Positions 34,767 to 46,304 of a DNA stretch of 64,000 nt are shown here, piece after piece. Location: contig CAMEYM010000001.1 in NCBI GenBank assembly GCA_945947575.1, positions 30,582 to 94,581 of the forward strand, written 5' to 3'. The notes under the pieces are model-generated. The model was not told the origin of the DNA, searched no databases, and worked only from the letters and a program-made list of their open reading frames with translations. Numbering within the stretch: position 1 is the first letter of the stretch; each line of letters starts with the position of its first letter. The position numbers and the translations under genes were made by a program. The stretch is from Rhizobium sp. Q54 (GTDB lineage Bacteria > Pseudomonadota > Alphaproteobacteria > UBA2966 > CAIVPW01).

Positions 34767-37700
34767 ATCCGACCCCGACGGTCTTCAACGTCCCGCCCGG
34801 CGTCGCCTTCGTCGACGCGCTGGTCGCCGGCATCCGCGCCAGGCACGGCATCGACCCGATCGCGCTCAGCGGTGTCACCGTGTTGCTGCCGACGCGCCGC
34901 GCCTGCCGTGCCTTGCGTGACGCCTTCCTGCGCCTGTCCAACGGCCGCCCGACGCTGCTGCCGGTTATGCGTCCCATCGGCGACGTCGAGGAGGACGAAC
35001 TGGCGCTCGCGCTCGGCGAGCAGGATTGGGAGGGGGACGATCCGCGCGCAACGCTGGATCTTGCGCCGGCTCTCTCGCCCCTGCGGCGGCGCCTGCTGCT
35101 GTCGCGCCTGGTGCTCGCCAGCCGTCCCGACACGCCGCCCGACCAAGCGTTGTTCCTAGCGGGCGAACTCGCACGCTTGCTGGACCAGATGCAGATCGAG
35201 GAGGTCTCGTTCGACGCGCTGCATGGAATCGTGCGGCCCGACCTCGCCGAGCATTGGCAGAAGATCCTGACCTTCCTCGAGATCCTGTCGCACGCTTGGC
35301 CCGCCATTCTGCAGTCGGAGGGCATGCAGGATCCCGCGGTGCGGCGCAGCAAGCTGCTCGACGCGCAGGCCAAGGCGTGGGGGCGCCAACCACCGCACGG
35401 ACCTGTGATCGCCGCCGGTTCGACCGGCACCGTACCAGCTACCGCGCGCCTGCTGCGCGTGATCGGACGTCTGCCGCAGGGTTGCATCGTGCTGCCGGGC
35501 CTCGACGGCGCCATGTCCGAGGCGGTGTGGGAGCAAATCGATCCGACTCACCCGCAATTCGCTATGAAGCATCTCCTCGATCGCCTGGGTGTTGCGCGCG
35601 GTGCGGTGCAGGATTGGCCGTCCGGCCTTGGCCTCGCGTCGTCACCCGCGCGGATTGCGTTGCTCGCCGAGGCGTTGAAGCCGCCGCCGGCGTGGGCCGA
35701 GCCATCGCCCGTGCGCATCGATGCGGCAGCCTGCGCGGGAGTGCATCGCCTCGACTGCGCCAATCCCGAAGAAGAAGCGCGCGCCGTCGCCCTCGCCATG
35801 CGCGAGGCCCTCGAGACCGAGGGACGCACGGCGGCGCTAGTCACACCCGATCGCGGCTTGGCGCGGCGCGTCACCGCCGAGCTCGCGCGCTGGGACTTGG
35901 CGGTGGATGACTCCGCGGGCACGCCGCTTGGTCTCACACCGGCCGGAACGTTCCTGCGCCTCACGGCGGTGATGATCGCGGACCGGCTCCCGCCGGTCGC
36001 ATTGCTGGCGGCGTTGAAGCATCCGCTCGCCGCCGGCGGCGGCGAAGCGTGGAAGTTCCGCCGACTCGCACGACGCCTCGATCGCACCGTGCTGCGCGGT
36101 CCGCGCCCCGCGCCCGGCTTCGCCGGACTGCAGCGCGCCGTCGATCTGCTGCCCAAGGAGGCCGCCGAGACCGCAGCAGAACTGCGCCCCTGGCTCGCGC
36201 ACCTCGCCGCCCTCGCCGCCCCGTTCGCGGCCGTGATCGAACAGGCCGATGTCGAGCTTCCCGCGCTGCTGCGCACCCATGTGCGCTTGGCGGAAGCGCT
36301 CGCCGCTGACTCGGACAAGGCCGACGCTGGCCTGCGGCTGTGGGCCAACGAGGACGGCGAGGCCGCCGCCGTGTGGCTCGAGGAGTTGTTGCGCGTCGCG
36401 GCGGGAGATACTGCGCCGCGGTTCGACGGCCGCCACTACCCGCGTGTGCTCGCCGAGCTGATGGCGGGAGTCACGGTCCGCCCGCGCTACGCAAAGCATC
36501 CGCGGCTGCACATCTGGGGTCCGTTGGAAGCGCGCTTGCAGCAGGCCGACGTGGTGATCCTCGCTGGCCTGAACGAAGGTACGTGGCCGCCCGATGTATC
36601 GACCGACGCGTGGATGTCGCGGCCGATGCGTCACAAAGCCGGCCTGCCCGTGCCCGAACGGCGGGTCGGCCTTGCCGCCCATGACTTCGTCCAGGCCGCC
36701 GCGGCGCCGCTCGTGTTGCTGACGCGCTCGACCAAGGTCGATGGCGCGCCGACCGTGCCGTCGCGCTGGCTCGACCGTCTGCAGGCGGTGCTCGGCGCCA
36801 ACGCCCTCACCCTTCCCAGCGTGCACTGGCTCGACTGGCAGCGGAAGTTGGTCGACCCCGAGCGGGTGAATCCGCTGCCCGCCCCGGCGCCACGGCCGCC
36901 GGTTAGCAAGCGGCCGCGGGCGATGTCTGCCACCACTATCGAAAAGTGGGTGCGCGATCCGTACGAGATCTATGCAAAGCACGTTCTGCGCCTCAGGGCC
37001 CTCGACAAGATCGACGAGGACCCCGGCGCGCGCGAGCGCGGCCAGGTCATCCACGACGCGATCGACAGGTTCCTCAAGTGTGGCATCGACGCGCGCGCGC
37101 CCGAGGCCTTGGCGCAGATGATCGAGTCGGGCCGCATGGCGTTCGACGAGCTGCTCGTGCGTCCGGGCGTCTGGGCGTTCTGGTGGCCGCGCTATCGGCG
37201 TATCGCCGAGTGGTTCATCGCAACCGAACGCGGCCGCAGCCCCGAGGCGCGCCTGGCGGCGAGCGAGATCAAGGGCAGCCTCGATATCGGCGGCTTCACC
37301 GTCAGCGCCACGGCCGATCGCATCGACCGGCGGACGGACGGCAGCCTGGTCATCATCGACTACAAGACCGGCTCGGTGCCGACCGGCCCCGAAATCGAAC
37401 GGGGCTTTGCGCCGCAGCTCCCCATCGAGGGGATGCTCGCCGCCGCCGGCGCCTTCCCCGGTGTGCCCAAGGACATCGTGGCGCAACTCTCGTTCTGGAA
37501 GCTGAGCGGCCTGCGCGAAGGTGGTGCCATCTCGTTCCCCGCCGAAACGCCCGATGAGGCCAAGGACCTCATCGACAAGTTGACGGAAGGGCTGCGCGCT
37601 TTCATCGACGCCTTCGACGATCCGAACATGCCGTACCGCTCGCGGCCGCGGCCCGAGTTCGGTCCGCGCTATTCGGATTACGACCACCTGGCGCGCGTGC

Positions 37701-37768
37701 GCGAATGGTCGGCCGGTCCCGGCGAGGACGACGTCATCGCCCTGGTGCCGCTGCAGGGGCCGCGGTGA
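34763..37768 (+). CDS. addB: AddB-type double-strand break repair nuclease subunit
   Basis: A 1001-residue subunit of the AddAB helicase-nuclease (the alphaproteobacterial counterpart of RecBCD). The N-terminal helicase-like part has VTVLLPTRRACRALRDAF in place of a perfect Walker A, normal for AddB. WGPLEARLQQADVVILAGLNEGTWPP is a family landmark. The C-terminal PD-(D/E)xK nuclease contains TADRIDRRTDGSLVIIDYKTG. No iron-sulfur cysteine cluster is evident around the nuclease, as usual for this lineage. It overlaps tsaE by four bases and addA by four bases. The longer track start at 34640 lies inside tsaE. Confidence 0.93.
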   Translation: MNPTPTVFNVPPGVAFVDALVAGIRARHGIDPIALSGVTVLLPTRRACRALRDAFLRLSNGRPTLLPVMRPIGDVEEDELALALGEQDWEGDDPRATLDLAPALSPLRRRLLLSRLVLASRPDTPPDQALFLAGELARLLDQMQIEEVSFDALHGIVRPDLAEHWQKILTFLEILSHAWPAILQSEGMQDPAVRRSKLLDAQAKAWGRQPPHGPVIAAGSTGTVPATARLLRVIGRLPQGCIVLPGLDGAMSEAVWEQIDPTHPQFAMKHLLDRLGVARGAVQDWPSGLGLASSPARIALLAEALKPPPAWAEPSPVRIDAAACAGVHRLDCANPEEEARAVALAMREALETEGRTAALVTPDRGLARRVTAELARWDLAVDDSAGTPLGLTPAGTFLRLTAVMIADRLPPVALLAALKHPLAAGGGEAWKFRRLARRLDRTVLRGPRPAPGFAGLQRAVDLLPKEAAETAAELRPWLAHLAALAAPFAAVIEQADVELPALLRTHVRLAEALAADSDKADAGLRLWANEDGEAAAVWLEELLRVAAGDTAPRFDGRHYPRVLAELMAGVTVRPRYAKHPRLHIWGPLEARLQQADVVILAGLNEGTWPPDVSTDAWMSRPMRHKAGLPVPERRVGLAAHDFVQAAAAPLVLLTRSTKVDGAPTVPSRWLDRLQAVLGANALTLPSVHWLDWQRKLVDPERVNPLPAPAPRPPVSKRPRAMSATTIEKWVRDPYEIYAKHVLRLRALDKIDEDPGARERGQVIHDAIDRFLKCGIDARAPEALAQMIESGRMAFDELLVRPGVWAFWWPRYRRIAEWFIATERGRSPEARLAASEIKGSLDIGGFTVSATADRIDRRTDGSLVIIDYKTGSVPTGPEIERGFAPQLPIEGMLAAAGAFPGVPKDIVAQLSFWKLSGLREGGAISFPAETPDEAKDLIDKLTEGLRAFIDAFDDPNMPYRSRPRPEFGPRYSDYDHLARVREWSAGPGEDDVIALVPLQGPR

Positions 37769-40700
37769 CCAAGCAGCACACCGCGCGACCTAAGGCGACG
37801 CTCGATCAGTCGGCGGCGTCGCACCCACGCGTCTCGTCGTGGGTGACGGCGTCCGCCGGCACCGGCAAGACCCAGGTGCTCACCGACCGCGTCCTGCGGC
37901 TGCTTCTCGCGGACGCGAGGCCGGGCGCCATCTTGTGCCTCACCTTCACCCGTGCCGCTGCGGCGGTGATGAAGGCACGCGTCACCACGGCACTCGCCAA
38001 GTGGGCCACCGCGCCCGACGACGTCCTGCAAGAAGACATCCGCCGCATGCGCTACGGCGAGGCGGCGACAGCGGCCGAGGTCGCCAAGGCGCGGCGGCTG
38101 TTCGCCGATGTCCTCGACGCACCGGGCGGGCTGCGCATCGTCACCATTCACGCGTTCTGCGAATCGCTGCTGGCGCGCTTTCCCATCGAAAGCGGCGTGG
38201 CGCCGCACTTCCAGGTGATGGACGAGCGCACTGCCGCCGAGCACCTGGAAGAGGCGCGCGACCACGTGTTGGAGCGCGCCCGCCAGGACGAGAGTCTGGC
38301 GACGCGCATCGGCGGCGTTACCGCCCGCGTCAACGAGCAGCGCTTTGGCGAACTCATGGCCGAGCTTGCCAAGCAGCGCGCCCGCGTCGGGCCCCTGGTC
38401 GACCCGAATCTAAACGCCGGGCTCGCCCGCATTCGCGCGTGCCTGTTATTGGAAGAGGGCGAGACGGCGGACAGCGTTCTGGCGGCGGCGTGCGCCGAGA
38501 GCGCCTTCGATGCGCTCGGTCTCGAAGGAGCCTGCCGCGAGCTCGCCAAGGGCGCCAAGACCTACATGGCCCGCGGCGCGCTGATCCGGTCGTGGCTCAC
38601 CGCCGAGGTCGCGGGGCGCTCGGCGCGCTGGTCCGAATACCGGCACGCCTATTTCCAGAAGAGCAAACCCGCCGAGCAATACGCCGACCTGATCGCCAAG
38701 AAGGCGGCCGACGCGATGCCGCACGTCGAGCGCGCCCTGCGGCGAGAGGCCGAACGGATCGCGGCCGTGGTCGAGCGCCTGAACAAGGTCGAGGTGTACG
38801 AGGCGACCGCGTGCCTGCTCGCCTTCGGCGTCGAGCTGCTGGAGGAGTACCGGCGCGGCAAGCTGCGCCACGCGCTGCTCGACTACGATGACCTCATCCT
38901 CAAGACCATCGATCTGCTGGAGCGCGAGGGCGTGGCACCGTGGGTGCTCTACAAGCTCGACGGTGGCATCGACCACATCCTGATCGACGAGGCACAGGAC
39001 ACCAATCCGGGCCAGTGGCGCGTCATTCAGGCGATCGCGGGCGAGTTCTTCGCCGGCAAGGGCGCCTACGACGAGCGGCAGAACGGCGCCGCGCCGCGCA
39101 CGGTGTTCGCGGTCGGCGACGCCAAGCAGTCCATCTACAGCTTCCTGCAGGCCGACCCCCATGCGTTCCAGGACATGAAGCACTACTTCGCGCAGCGGGT
39201 CACCGCTGTCGAGGAGGACTGGAAGCCGCAGGACCTGTTCAACTCGTTCCGCTCCGTCGAGTCCGTGCTGAAGGCGGTCGACTTCGTCTTCGCCGAAGGA
39301 CCGGCCCGCGATGGCGTGGTGCCGTCGGACCAGCCCGCGATCCGTCACGTTGCCAGCCGCCGCGGCCAAGCGGGCTACGTCGAGCTGTGGCAGGAAGTGC
39401 GCGAGGAGGACCCGCCGGAAGCGCTTGCATGGGACCCGCCGCGCGAGCAGCAGCACCGCCACTCCGCCACCGCCATCGTCGCAGAGCGCATCGCGCGCAC
39501 CGTGCGGGAGTGGATCGGCACCGAGTTCCTGCCGGCGCGGGGACGCACCGTGCGTGCCGAGGACATCCTGATCCTGGTGCAGCGCCGCGGCACCTTCGTC
39601 GAGGAAGTCATTCGTGCCCTCAAGACCAAGAACGTGCCGGTCGCGGGCACCGACCGCATGCTCATCACCGAGCAATTGCCGGTGCAGGACCTGATGGCAC
39701 TCGGCGCGTTCGCGCTGCTGCCCGGCGACAGCCTCAATCTTGCCGCCGTGCTCAAGGGTCCGCTCGTCGGGCTGTCCGAGCAGGCGCTCTACGACCTCGC
39801 CGTCGACCGCACGGGGTCGCTATGGGAGGTGCTGCGCGCGCGCGCCGCCGAGCGGGCGGACTTCACGGCGGCGCACAAGTTCCTGAGCGGCATCTTGGGC
39901 CGCGCCGACTACGCCACGCCGCATGCGTTCTACGCCAACCTGCTTGCCACCGGGGGCCGGCGGGCGATCCTCTCTCGCCTCGGCCTCGAGGCGAACGATC
40001 CCATCGACGAGTTCCTCGCCCGGGCGCTCGAGTACGAGCAGGCGCACGCACCGTCGCTGCAGGGCTTCCTCGACTGGATCGGCCGCGGCCAGGTGGTCGT
40101 CGCCCGTGACCTCGAGGTCGGGCGCGACGAGGTGCGCGTGCTCACGGTGCACGGCGCCAAGGGTCTGCAGGCGCCGATCGTGTTCCTGCCCGACACGTTC
40201 TTCATCGGCCAGGGCGAGCCGCTGATCTACTGGCGCAAGCAAGACGCCACCGATGTACTGCTGTGGATGCACCTCGCCAAGAATGCCGACGCGGTTCTGA
40301 CCGCCGAGCGCGAAGCCGCCAAGCGCCAGCGCGAGGAGGAGCATCACCGGCTGCTCTACGTTGCGATGACGCGCGCCGAGGATCGCCTCATCGTGTGCGG
40401 CTTCGCGCCGAAGAAGCCGAAGAGCGGCGAGAGCAAGCGTGAGGCGCGCACCTGGTACCATCTGATCGCCGAAGGCCTCACCCGCATGGGCGCAGGCATC
40501 CCGCACGGTCCGGACGTCTTGCGCTGGGAAAACGCCCAGACCGAGCTGCCCGACGGCGGCAAGGGAGAGGATGCGGCGGCCCAAGGGGCGCCACCGCTGC
40601 CCGCGTGGGCGCACCGCGCCGCCCCGGCCGAACCGGCGCCCAAGAGCCCGCTGACGCCGAGCCGTCCCAGCGGCATGGAGCCTCCGGCCTACTCCCCGCT

Positions 40701-41223
40701 CACCGGCGCCGCCGACAACGCCGGCATCCGCCGTGGTGTGCTGATTCATCGCCTGCTCCAGCTGCTGCCGCAGCTGCCTCCGGACGCGCGCACGGTGGCC
40801 GCGCAGCGGTTCCTCGCCGCGAACGCTGCCGAGTTCGCCGCTGCGGCGCGCGAGGAGATGGCGAGCGCGACCCTCGCCGTGATTGAGGAGCCGTCGTTCG
40901 CGCACCTGTTCGGTCCGAACAGCCGCGCCGAAGTGCCCCTCGTCGGTGCGGTGCGCCTGGGCAAGGATCACGAGGCCGTGCTGGCCGGGCAGATCGATCG
41001 TCTCGTGGTTGGGGAGAAGGACGTCCTCATCGTCGACTACAAGACCCATCGTCCGGCGCCGCAAGATCTGGCCGGAGTACCGCCGATCTATCGCCAACAG
41101 ATGGCGGCCTATCGCGCCGCCCTCGCGGCGATATACCCCGGGCGGACGATTCGCTGCGCGCTTCTGTGGACCGATGGGCCGCGCCTCATGGAGCTGCCGG
41201 CGGCGCAATTCACTAGTGTCTAA
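37765..41223 (+). CDS. addA: AddA-type UvrD-like helicase-nuclease subunit
   Basis: A 1152-residue helicase-nuclease. Helicase motifs: Walker A ASAGTGKTQVL, Ia LTFTRAAAAVM, II DEAQDTNPGQW, III GDAKQSIYSFLQADP, V VLTVHGAKGLQAPIVFLPD and VI LLYVAMTRAEDRL. The C-terminal RecB-type nuclease has LAGQIDRLVVGEKDVLIVDYKTH. With AddB it resects double-strand breaks for RecA loading. The start is GTG 37765, overlapping the addB stop. A TTGACG...TACTTT promoter for trxA follows, so thioredoxin need not depend on this operon. Confidence 0.95.
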   Translation: MTKQHTARPKATLDQSAASHPRVSSWVTASAGTGKTQVLTDRVLRLLLADARPGAILCLTFTRAAAAVMKARVTTALAKWATAPDDVLQEDIRRMRYGEAATAAEVAKARRLFADVLDAPGGLRIVTIHAFCESLLARFPIESGVAPHFQVMDERTAAEHLEEARDHVLERARQDESLATRIGGVTARVNEQRFGELMAELAKQRARVGPLVDPNLNAGLARIRACLLLEEGETADSVLAAACAESAFDALGLEGACRELAKGAKTYMARGALIRSWLTAEVAGRSARWSEYRHAYFQKSKPAEQYADLIAKKAADAMPHVERALRREAERIAAVVERLNKVEVYEATACLLAFGVELLEEYRRGKLRHALLDYDDLILKTIDLLEREGVAPWVLYKLDGGIDHILIDEAQDTNPGQWRVIQAIAGEFFAGKGAYDERQNGAAPRTVFAVGDAKQSIYSFLQADPHAFQDMKHYFAQRVTAVEEDWKPQDLFNSFRSVESVLKAVDFVFAEGPARDGVVPSDQPAIRHVASRRGQAGYVELWQEVREEDPPEALAWDPPREQQHRHSATAIVAERIARTVREWIGTEFLPARGRTVRAEDILILVQRRGTFVEEVIRALKTKNVPVAGTDRMLITEQLPVQDLMALGAFALLPGDSLNLAAVLKGPLVGLSEQALYDLAVDRTGSLWEVLRARAAERADFTAAHKFLSGILGRADYATPHAFYANLLATGGRRAILSRLGLEANDPIDEFLARALEYEQAHAPSLQGFLDWIGRGQVVVARDLEVGRDEVRVLTVHGAKGLQAPIVFLPDTFFIGQGEPLIYWRKQDATDVLLWMHLAKNADAVLTAEREAAKRQREEEHHRLLYVAMTRAEDRLIVCGFAPKKPKSGESKREARTWYHLIAEGLTRMGAGIPHGPDVLRWENAQTELPDGGKGEDAAAQGAPPLPAWAHRAAPAEPAPKSPLTPSRPSGMEPPAYSPLTGAADNAGIRRGVLIHRLLQLLPQLPPDARTVAAQRFLAANAAEFAAAAREEMASATLAVIEEPSFAHLFGPNSRAEVPLVGAVRLGKDHEAVLAGQIDRLVVGEKDVLIVDYKTHRPAPQDLAGVPPIYRQQMAAYRAALAAIYPGRTIRCALLWTDGPRLMELPAAQFTSV

Positions 41224-41241
41224 AGGCTGCAGTCCGCGACC

Positions 41242-41270
41242 TTGACGATGGGGGGTGGCCTCCCTACTTT
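41242..41270 (+). promoter_or_regulatory. Putative trxA promoter
   Basis: TTGACG at 41242-41247 and TACTTT at 41265-41270 are separated by 17 bases, placing initiation about 55 bases before the trxA ATG. The -35 is strong and the -10 weak. A G-rich/C-rich pair in the spacer (GGGGGG...CTCCC) could also act as a weak addA terminator. Confidence 0.45.
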
Positions 41271-41331
41271 TGTGCACACGCCTCCGCGATGGCTACCGCC
41301 GCGCGGGGGCGCTTGATCCTAGGAGCGCACC

Positions 41332-41667
41332 ATGAGCCAGGCCACCAGCGACGACACCTTCGATGCCGATGTGCTTGGCAGCAAGAAGCCCGTGCTCGTC
41401 GACTATTGGGCTGAGTGGTGCGGGCCGTGCTTGCAGATCGCTCCGGCGCTCGAAGAGATTGCCAAGGAGTTCGACGGCAAGCTGACCGTGGCCAAGCTCA
41501 ACATCGACGATCACCCGATGACGCCGACCAAGTACGGCGTGCGCGGCATCCCGACGTTGATGCTGTTCAAGGACGGTCAGGTCGCGGCGACCATGGTCGG
41601 CGCTCGCCCCAAGGGCAAGCTGGTCGAGTGGATCAACTCGGTTATCGGCCCTGCGGCTGTCGCGTAA
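41332..41667 (+). CDS. trxA: Thioredoxin
   Basis: A 111-residue cytosolic thioredoxin. The redox site is [18 protein letters not shown], and the cis-proline loop is [14 protein letters not shown]. It reduces ribonucleotide reductase, PAPS reductase and other disulfides. Its position after addA is the conserved alphaproteobacterial order. The motif is followed by L rather than the common K (CGPCK), which may alter the redox potential slightly. It is convergent with folC, with a 253-base gap containing a terminator hairpin. Confidence 0.95.
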   Translation: MSQATSDDTFDADVLGSKKPVLVDYWAEWCGPCLQIAPALEEIAKEFDGKLTVAKLNIDDHPMTPTKYGVRGIPTLMLFKDGQVAATMVGARPKGKLVEWINSVIGPAAVA

Positions 41668-41725
41668 GCCTGCCGTCGCCTAACCGTCTCGCGAGCTTAG
41701 CACCCCCACCCCTGTCGCGCGGAAC

Positions 41726-41751
41726 GCGCGCCCCTTGATTTGAGGGCGCGC
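41726..41751. terminator. Hairpin between convergent trxA and folC
   Basis: GCGCGCCC at 41726-41733 and GGGCGCGC at 41744-41751 form an 8-bp stem around a 10-base loop. It lies between two convergent genes and could stop transcription in both directions. No U run follows on either strand. The 41668-41920 gap contains nothing else that I can name. Confidence 0.4.
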
Positions 41752-41920
41752 CTCTGGCGCGGCGCGCGCTCCTCACGGGGCGCGCCGGGAACCTGTCTGC
41801 GATCGAGCTCCTCCCGCCATCCTGGGAGCTCGGCGGGTCATTGGCCTGCACGCGGATTGCGTTGTCCCCGGTCGACGCGCGCCTTGGACGCGTGCTGGCG
41901 CCGGGTGGGGGTGCGATGAC

Positions 41921-43261
41921 CTATTTGGAGAGGTCGCGGCCGTCGGCCTCGAGGATGTGGCCGGTGAGGTAAAGGGAGCCGGTAATCAGCACGCGTGCCG
42001 GGGGGCCCTTGTCGGTCGCCGACGCAGCCTGCTCGTAGGCGTCCGCCAGCGACTTTGCCGCCTTCGCCTTGATGCCGGCCTTGGCTGCTGCGGCGGCCAG
42101 CTCCTTCGCCGGGATGCTCGCCTCCTGGCCCGGCACGTCCACCGTCACCAGCGCCTGCACGTGCGGCGCCAGCGGCTTGAAGTAGCTGACCGCGTCCTTG
42201 GTGTTGATCATGCCGACGATCAGCACCAGCGGCTTCGGCGACTTCTTCTTCCACTCGGCAAAGGTCTCGGCCAGAGCGGCCGCGGCGCCCGGATTATGCG
42301 CGCCGTCCACCCACAGCTCGGTGCCCTGGTTGAAGTTCTTGATGAGCTTGCCGTCGTCGATGCGCTGCAGCCGCCCCGGCCACTTCACGTCGCGCAAGGC
42401 CTCGGTCAGCGCGTAATGGCCGACCATGTACTCGCCGAGCTGGTCGACGGCGGTCACCGCGAGGCCGGCGTTGAGCAGCTGATGCGGCCCGGCGAGTCCC
42501 GGCACCGGCAGGCGCTCGTAGGTGAGTGTCGGCACCTTCACATGGATCTTGTCGTCCTCGTGCTCTGAGCGCCGCACCGACCAGTCGCGGCCGTGCAGGA
42601 TGAGCTTCTTGACACCGACTTCCTCGGCGCGCTTCTCGATGGCGGCAAGCGCCGCCGGCTCTTGCGGCCCGATCACCGCGACGACGTTCGGCTTAAGGAT
42701 GCCCGCCTTCTCCGCGGCGATACCGGCGAGATCGTCGCCGAGGAAGGCGACGTGGTCGATGGACACGGGAGTGATGACGGATAGGCGCGTCTTCGGAATG
42801 ACGTTGGTGGCGTCGAGGCGGCCGCCCAGACCTACCTCGAGGATGACCGCTTCGGCGGGCGCGCGCGAGAACGCGAGGAACGCCGCCGCCGTGGTGATCT
42901 CGAAGAAGGTGATCGGATCGCCCTCGTTGACCTTCTCGACCTCGTCGAGCACCGCGACCAGCTCTTCCTCCGTGATCAGCGACGAGACGGAGGCGCGCCG
43001 GGCGAGGCGGATACGCTCGTGGAAGCGCACCAGGTGCGGCGACGTATAGGTGTGCACGCGCTTGCCGGTCGCCTCCAGCGCGCCGCGGATGTACTGCACC
43101 ACGGAGCCCTTGCCGTTGGTGCCGGCGACGTGGATGACCGGCGCCAGGCGCTGCTCGGGGTTGCCGAGCTTGTCGAGCAGGCGCTGGATGCGATCCAGCG
43201 AAAGGTCAATCTTCTTGGGATGGAGCGCAGCCAAGCGCTCCAGGACTTCGTTGCTGGCCAT
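41921..43261 (-). CDS. folC: Bifunctional dihydrofolate synthase/folylpolyglutamate synthase
   Basis: A 446-residue ATP-dependent ligase that joins dihydropteroate to glutamate and extends the polyglutamate tail. The P-loop is VAGTNGKGSVVQYIRGAL; TYTSPHLVRFHERIRL follows. The later GLGGRLDATNVI, DHVAFLGD and VDGAHNPGAAAAL are standard family marks. It starts 10 bases after the accD stop on the same strand, matching the accD-folC pair of many Gram-negatives. The last about 90 residues are lysine- and alanine-rich (AAAAKAGIKAKAAKSLAD). Confidence 0.94.
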   Translation of the reverse strand: MASNEVLERLAALHPKKIDLSLDRIQRLLDKLGNPEQRLAPVIHVAGTNGKGSVVQYIRGALEATGKRVHTYTSPHLVRFHERIRLARRASVSSLITEEELVAVLDEVEKVNEGDPITFFEITTAAAFLAFSRAPAEAVILEVGLGGRLDATNVIPKTRLSVITPVSIDHVAFLGDDLAGIAAEKAGILKPNVVAVIGPQEPAALAAIEKRAEEVGVKKLILHGRDWSVRRSEHEDDKIHVKVPTLTYERLPVPGLAGPHQLLNAGLAVTAVDQLGEYMVGHYALTEALRDVKWPGRLQRIDDGKLIKNFNQGTELWVDGAHNPGAAAALAETFAEWKKKSPKPLVLIVGMINTKDAVSYFKPLAPHVQALVTVDVPGQEASIPAKELAAAAAKAGIKAKAAKSLADAYEQAASATDKGPPARVLITGSLYLTGHILEADGRDLSK

Positions 43262-43271
43262 GGGGGCTAGA

Positions 43272-44234
43272 CTATTCGGCGGCGCGTTTCAGGTCGCTGT
43301 CTTCGTTGGCGCTATCGCCGCGAAAGACCGAGGGCGGGCTGAACGGAATGGCGATGGTGCCGTCCGCGTCGCTCGCCTCGCCACGCTTCTTGTTCATCAG
43401 CAGGTCGATGACGCGGATTAGCGTGTCGCGCAGTTCGCGGCGGTGCACAACCATGTCGACCATGCCGTGGTCCAAGAGGTACTCGGACTTCTGGAAGCCG
43501 GCGGGGAGCTTTTCCTTGATGGTGTTCTCGATGACGCGCGGGCCGGTGAAGGCGATCAGCGCGCCCGGCTCGGCGATGGCGATGTCACCCAGCATCGCGA
43601 ACGACGCGGTGACGCCGCCGGTGGTCGGATCAGTCAGCACGACGATGTAGGGCAGGCCGGCGTCGCGCACCATGCTGGCCGCGACGATCGTGCGCGGCAT
43701 CTGCATGAGCGACAGGATGCCTTCCTGCATGCGCGCGCCGCCCGAAGCGGACAGCGCGATCAGCGGCGCCTTGCGCGCCACGGCTTCGCGCGCTGCGGTC
43801 ACCAGCGCCTCGCCGCCCGCCATGCCGAGCGAGCCGCCGAGGAAAGCAAAATTCTGCGCGGCCACGACGACTTCGTTGCGGCCCATGGTGCCGCGCGCCA
43901 CCAGAATGGCATCGTCGTCACCGGTCTTGGCGCGGTTCTCCTTGAGGCGCTCGGAGTAGCGCTTGGCGTCGCGGAACTTGAGGGGGTCGGCGACGACGCT
44001 GGAGACCGCGATCTGCTCGTACTCGCCGCGATCGAACAGGCTCTTCAGGCGGTCGCGCACGCCGAGGCGCATGTGATGCTCGCAATGCGGGCACACCGAG
44101 AGGTTGGCCACCAGGTCGCGGTGGAACACCATCTTCTCGCAGCCGGTGCACTTCTCCCACAGGTTCTCCGGCAGCTCGCGCTTGCGCACGAGGGAGCGGA
44201 TGGTGGGGCGAACGAAGTTGGTCAGCCAGTTCAT
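43272..44234 (-). CDS. accD: Acetyl-CoA carboxylase carboxyltransferase subunit beta
   Basis: A 320-residue subunit that with AccA transfers the carboxyl group from biotin to acetyl-CoA, the first committed step of fatty-acid synthesis. The N-terminal four-cysteine zinc finger is [14 protein letters not shown] followed by CPHCEHHM. The carboxylase core contains [32 protein letters not shown] and [16 protein letters not shown]. It follows trpA by 14 bases, a conserved trpA-accD-folC arrangement. The last about 25 residues are a charged extension beyond E. coli AccD. Confidence 0.95.
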   Translation of the reverse strand: MNWLTNFVRPTIRSLVRKRELPENLWEKCTGCEKMVFHRDLVANLSVCPHCEHHMRLGVRDRLKSLFDRGEYEQIAVSSVVADPLKFRDAKRYSERLKENRAKTGDDDAILVARGTMGRNEVVVAAQNFAFLGGSLGMAGGEALVTAAREAVARKAPLIALSASGGARMQEGILSLMQMPRTIVAASMVRDAGLPYIVVLTDPTTGGVTASFAMLGDIAIAEPGALIAFTGPRVIENTIKEKLPAGFQKSEYLLDHGMVDMVVHRRELRDTLIRVIDLLMNKKRGEASDADGTIAIPFSPPSVFRGDSANEDSDLKRAAE

Positions 44235-44248
44235 GCGAACCTCATGAG

Positions 44249-45087
44249 CTACTGCCTGGACGCACGCCGCACGCCCCCCGCGAGCTCGCGGGTGAGCGCC
44301 GCTGCGCTGGCCACGATTTCCGCTGGTTTCTTACCCCCGGCGGCGGCCTCTCCGATGCAGTCTACCAAAGCCGAGCCCACCACGGCAGCGTCCGCGACGC
44401 GAGCAATGGCCTCGGCCTGGCTGGCGGTGCGAATGCCGAAGCCCACCGCCACCGGCAGGGGGGTCTTGGCCTTCAGGCGCTGGACGGCCGCCGCGACCGC
44501 CGCGGGGTCGACCGCCCCCACCCCGGTAATGCCCGCGAGAGACACGTAGTACAGGAATCCGGAGGTGTTCTGCAGCACCTTGGGCAGGCGCTTGGCATCG
44601 GTGGTCGGGGTCGCCAGGCGGATGAACGAGAGCCCGACGGCGCGGGTGGGGAGGGCCAGCTCCTGGTCCTCCTCGGGTGGCACGTCCACGCAGATGAGGC
44701 CGTCGCATCCGGCCGCCTTCGCGTCCTTCAGGAACGCCGGCACGCCGTACGCATGGATCGGGTTGTAGTAGCCCATCAGCACGACCGGGGTCATTTGGTC
44801 GGTTTTGCGGAACTGCGTCAGCATGGCGAGCGTCTTCTTGACCGTCACGCCGGCCTTCAGCGCACGCAAGTTGGCGCGCTGGATGGCGGGGCCGTCGGCC
44901 ATCGGGTCGGTGAATGGCATGCCGATCTCGATCAGGTCGGCGCCCGCCGCCGGCAGCGCCTTCAGCACCTCCAGCGACGTCTCCATGTTGGGATCGCCCG
45001 CCGTCAGGAACGTGATCAGTCCGCTGCGCTTCTCGGCCTTCAGCGCTGCGAAGCGTGCCGCGATGCGCGGCTCCCCCGTGGCAACCA

Positions 45088-45088
<1 letters not shown>
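44249..45088 (-). CDS. trpA: Tryptophan synthase alpha chain
   Basis: A 279-residue TIM-barrel lyase that splits indole-3-glycerol phosphate and passes indole to TrpB. The catalytic glutamate is in [15 protein letters not shown] and the catalytic aspartate in ICVDVPPEE. The phosphate loop [15 protein letters not shown] and GSALVD complete the barrel. The start overlaps the trpB stop (TGATG), ensuring coupled translation of the two subunits. The ORF track extends it to 45331 inside trpB. Confidence 0.95.
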
Positions 45089-46302
<1,214 letters not shown>

Positions 46303-46304
46303 CG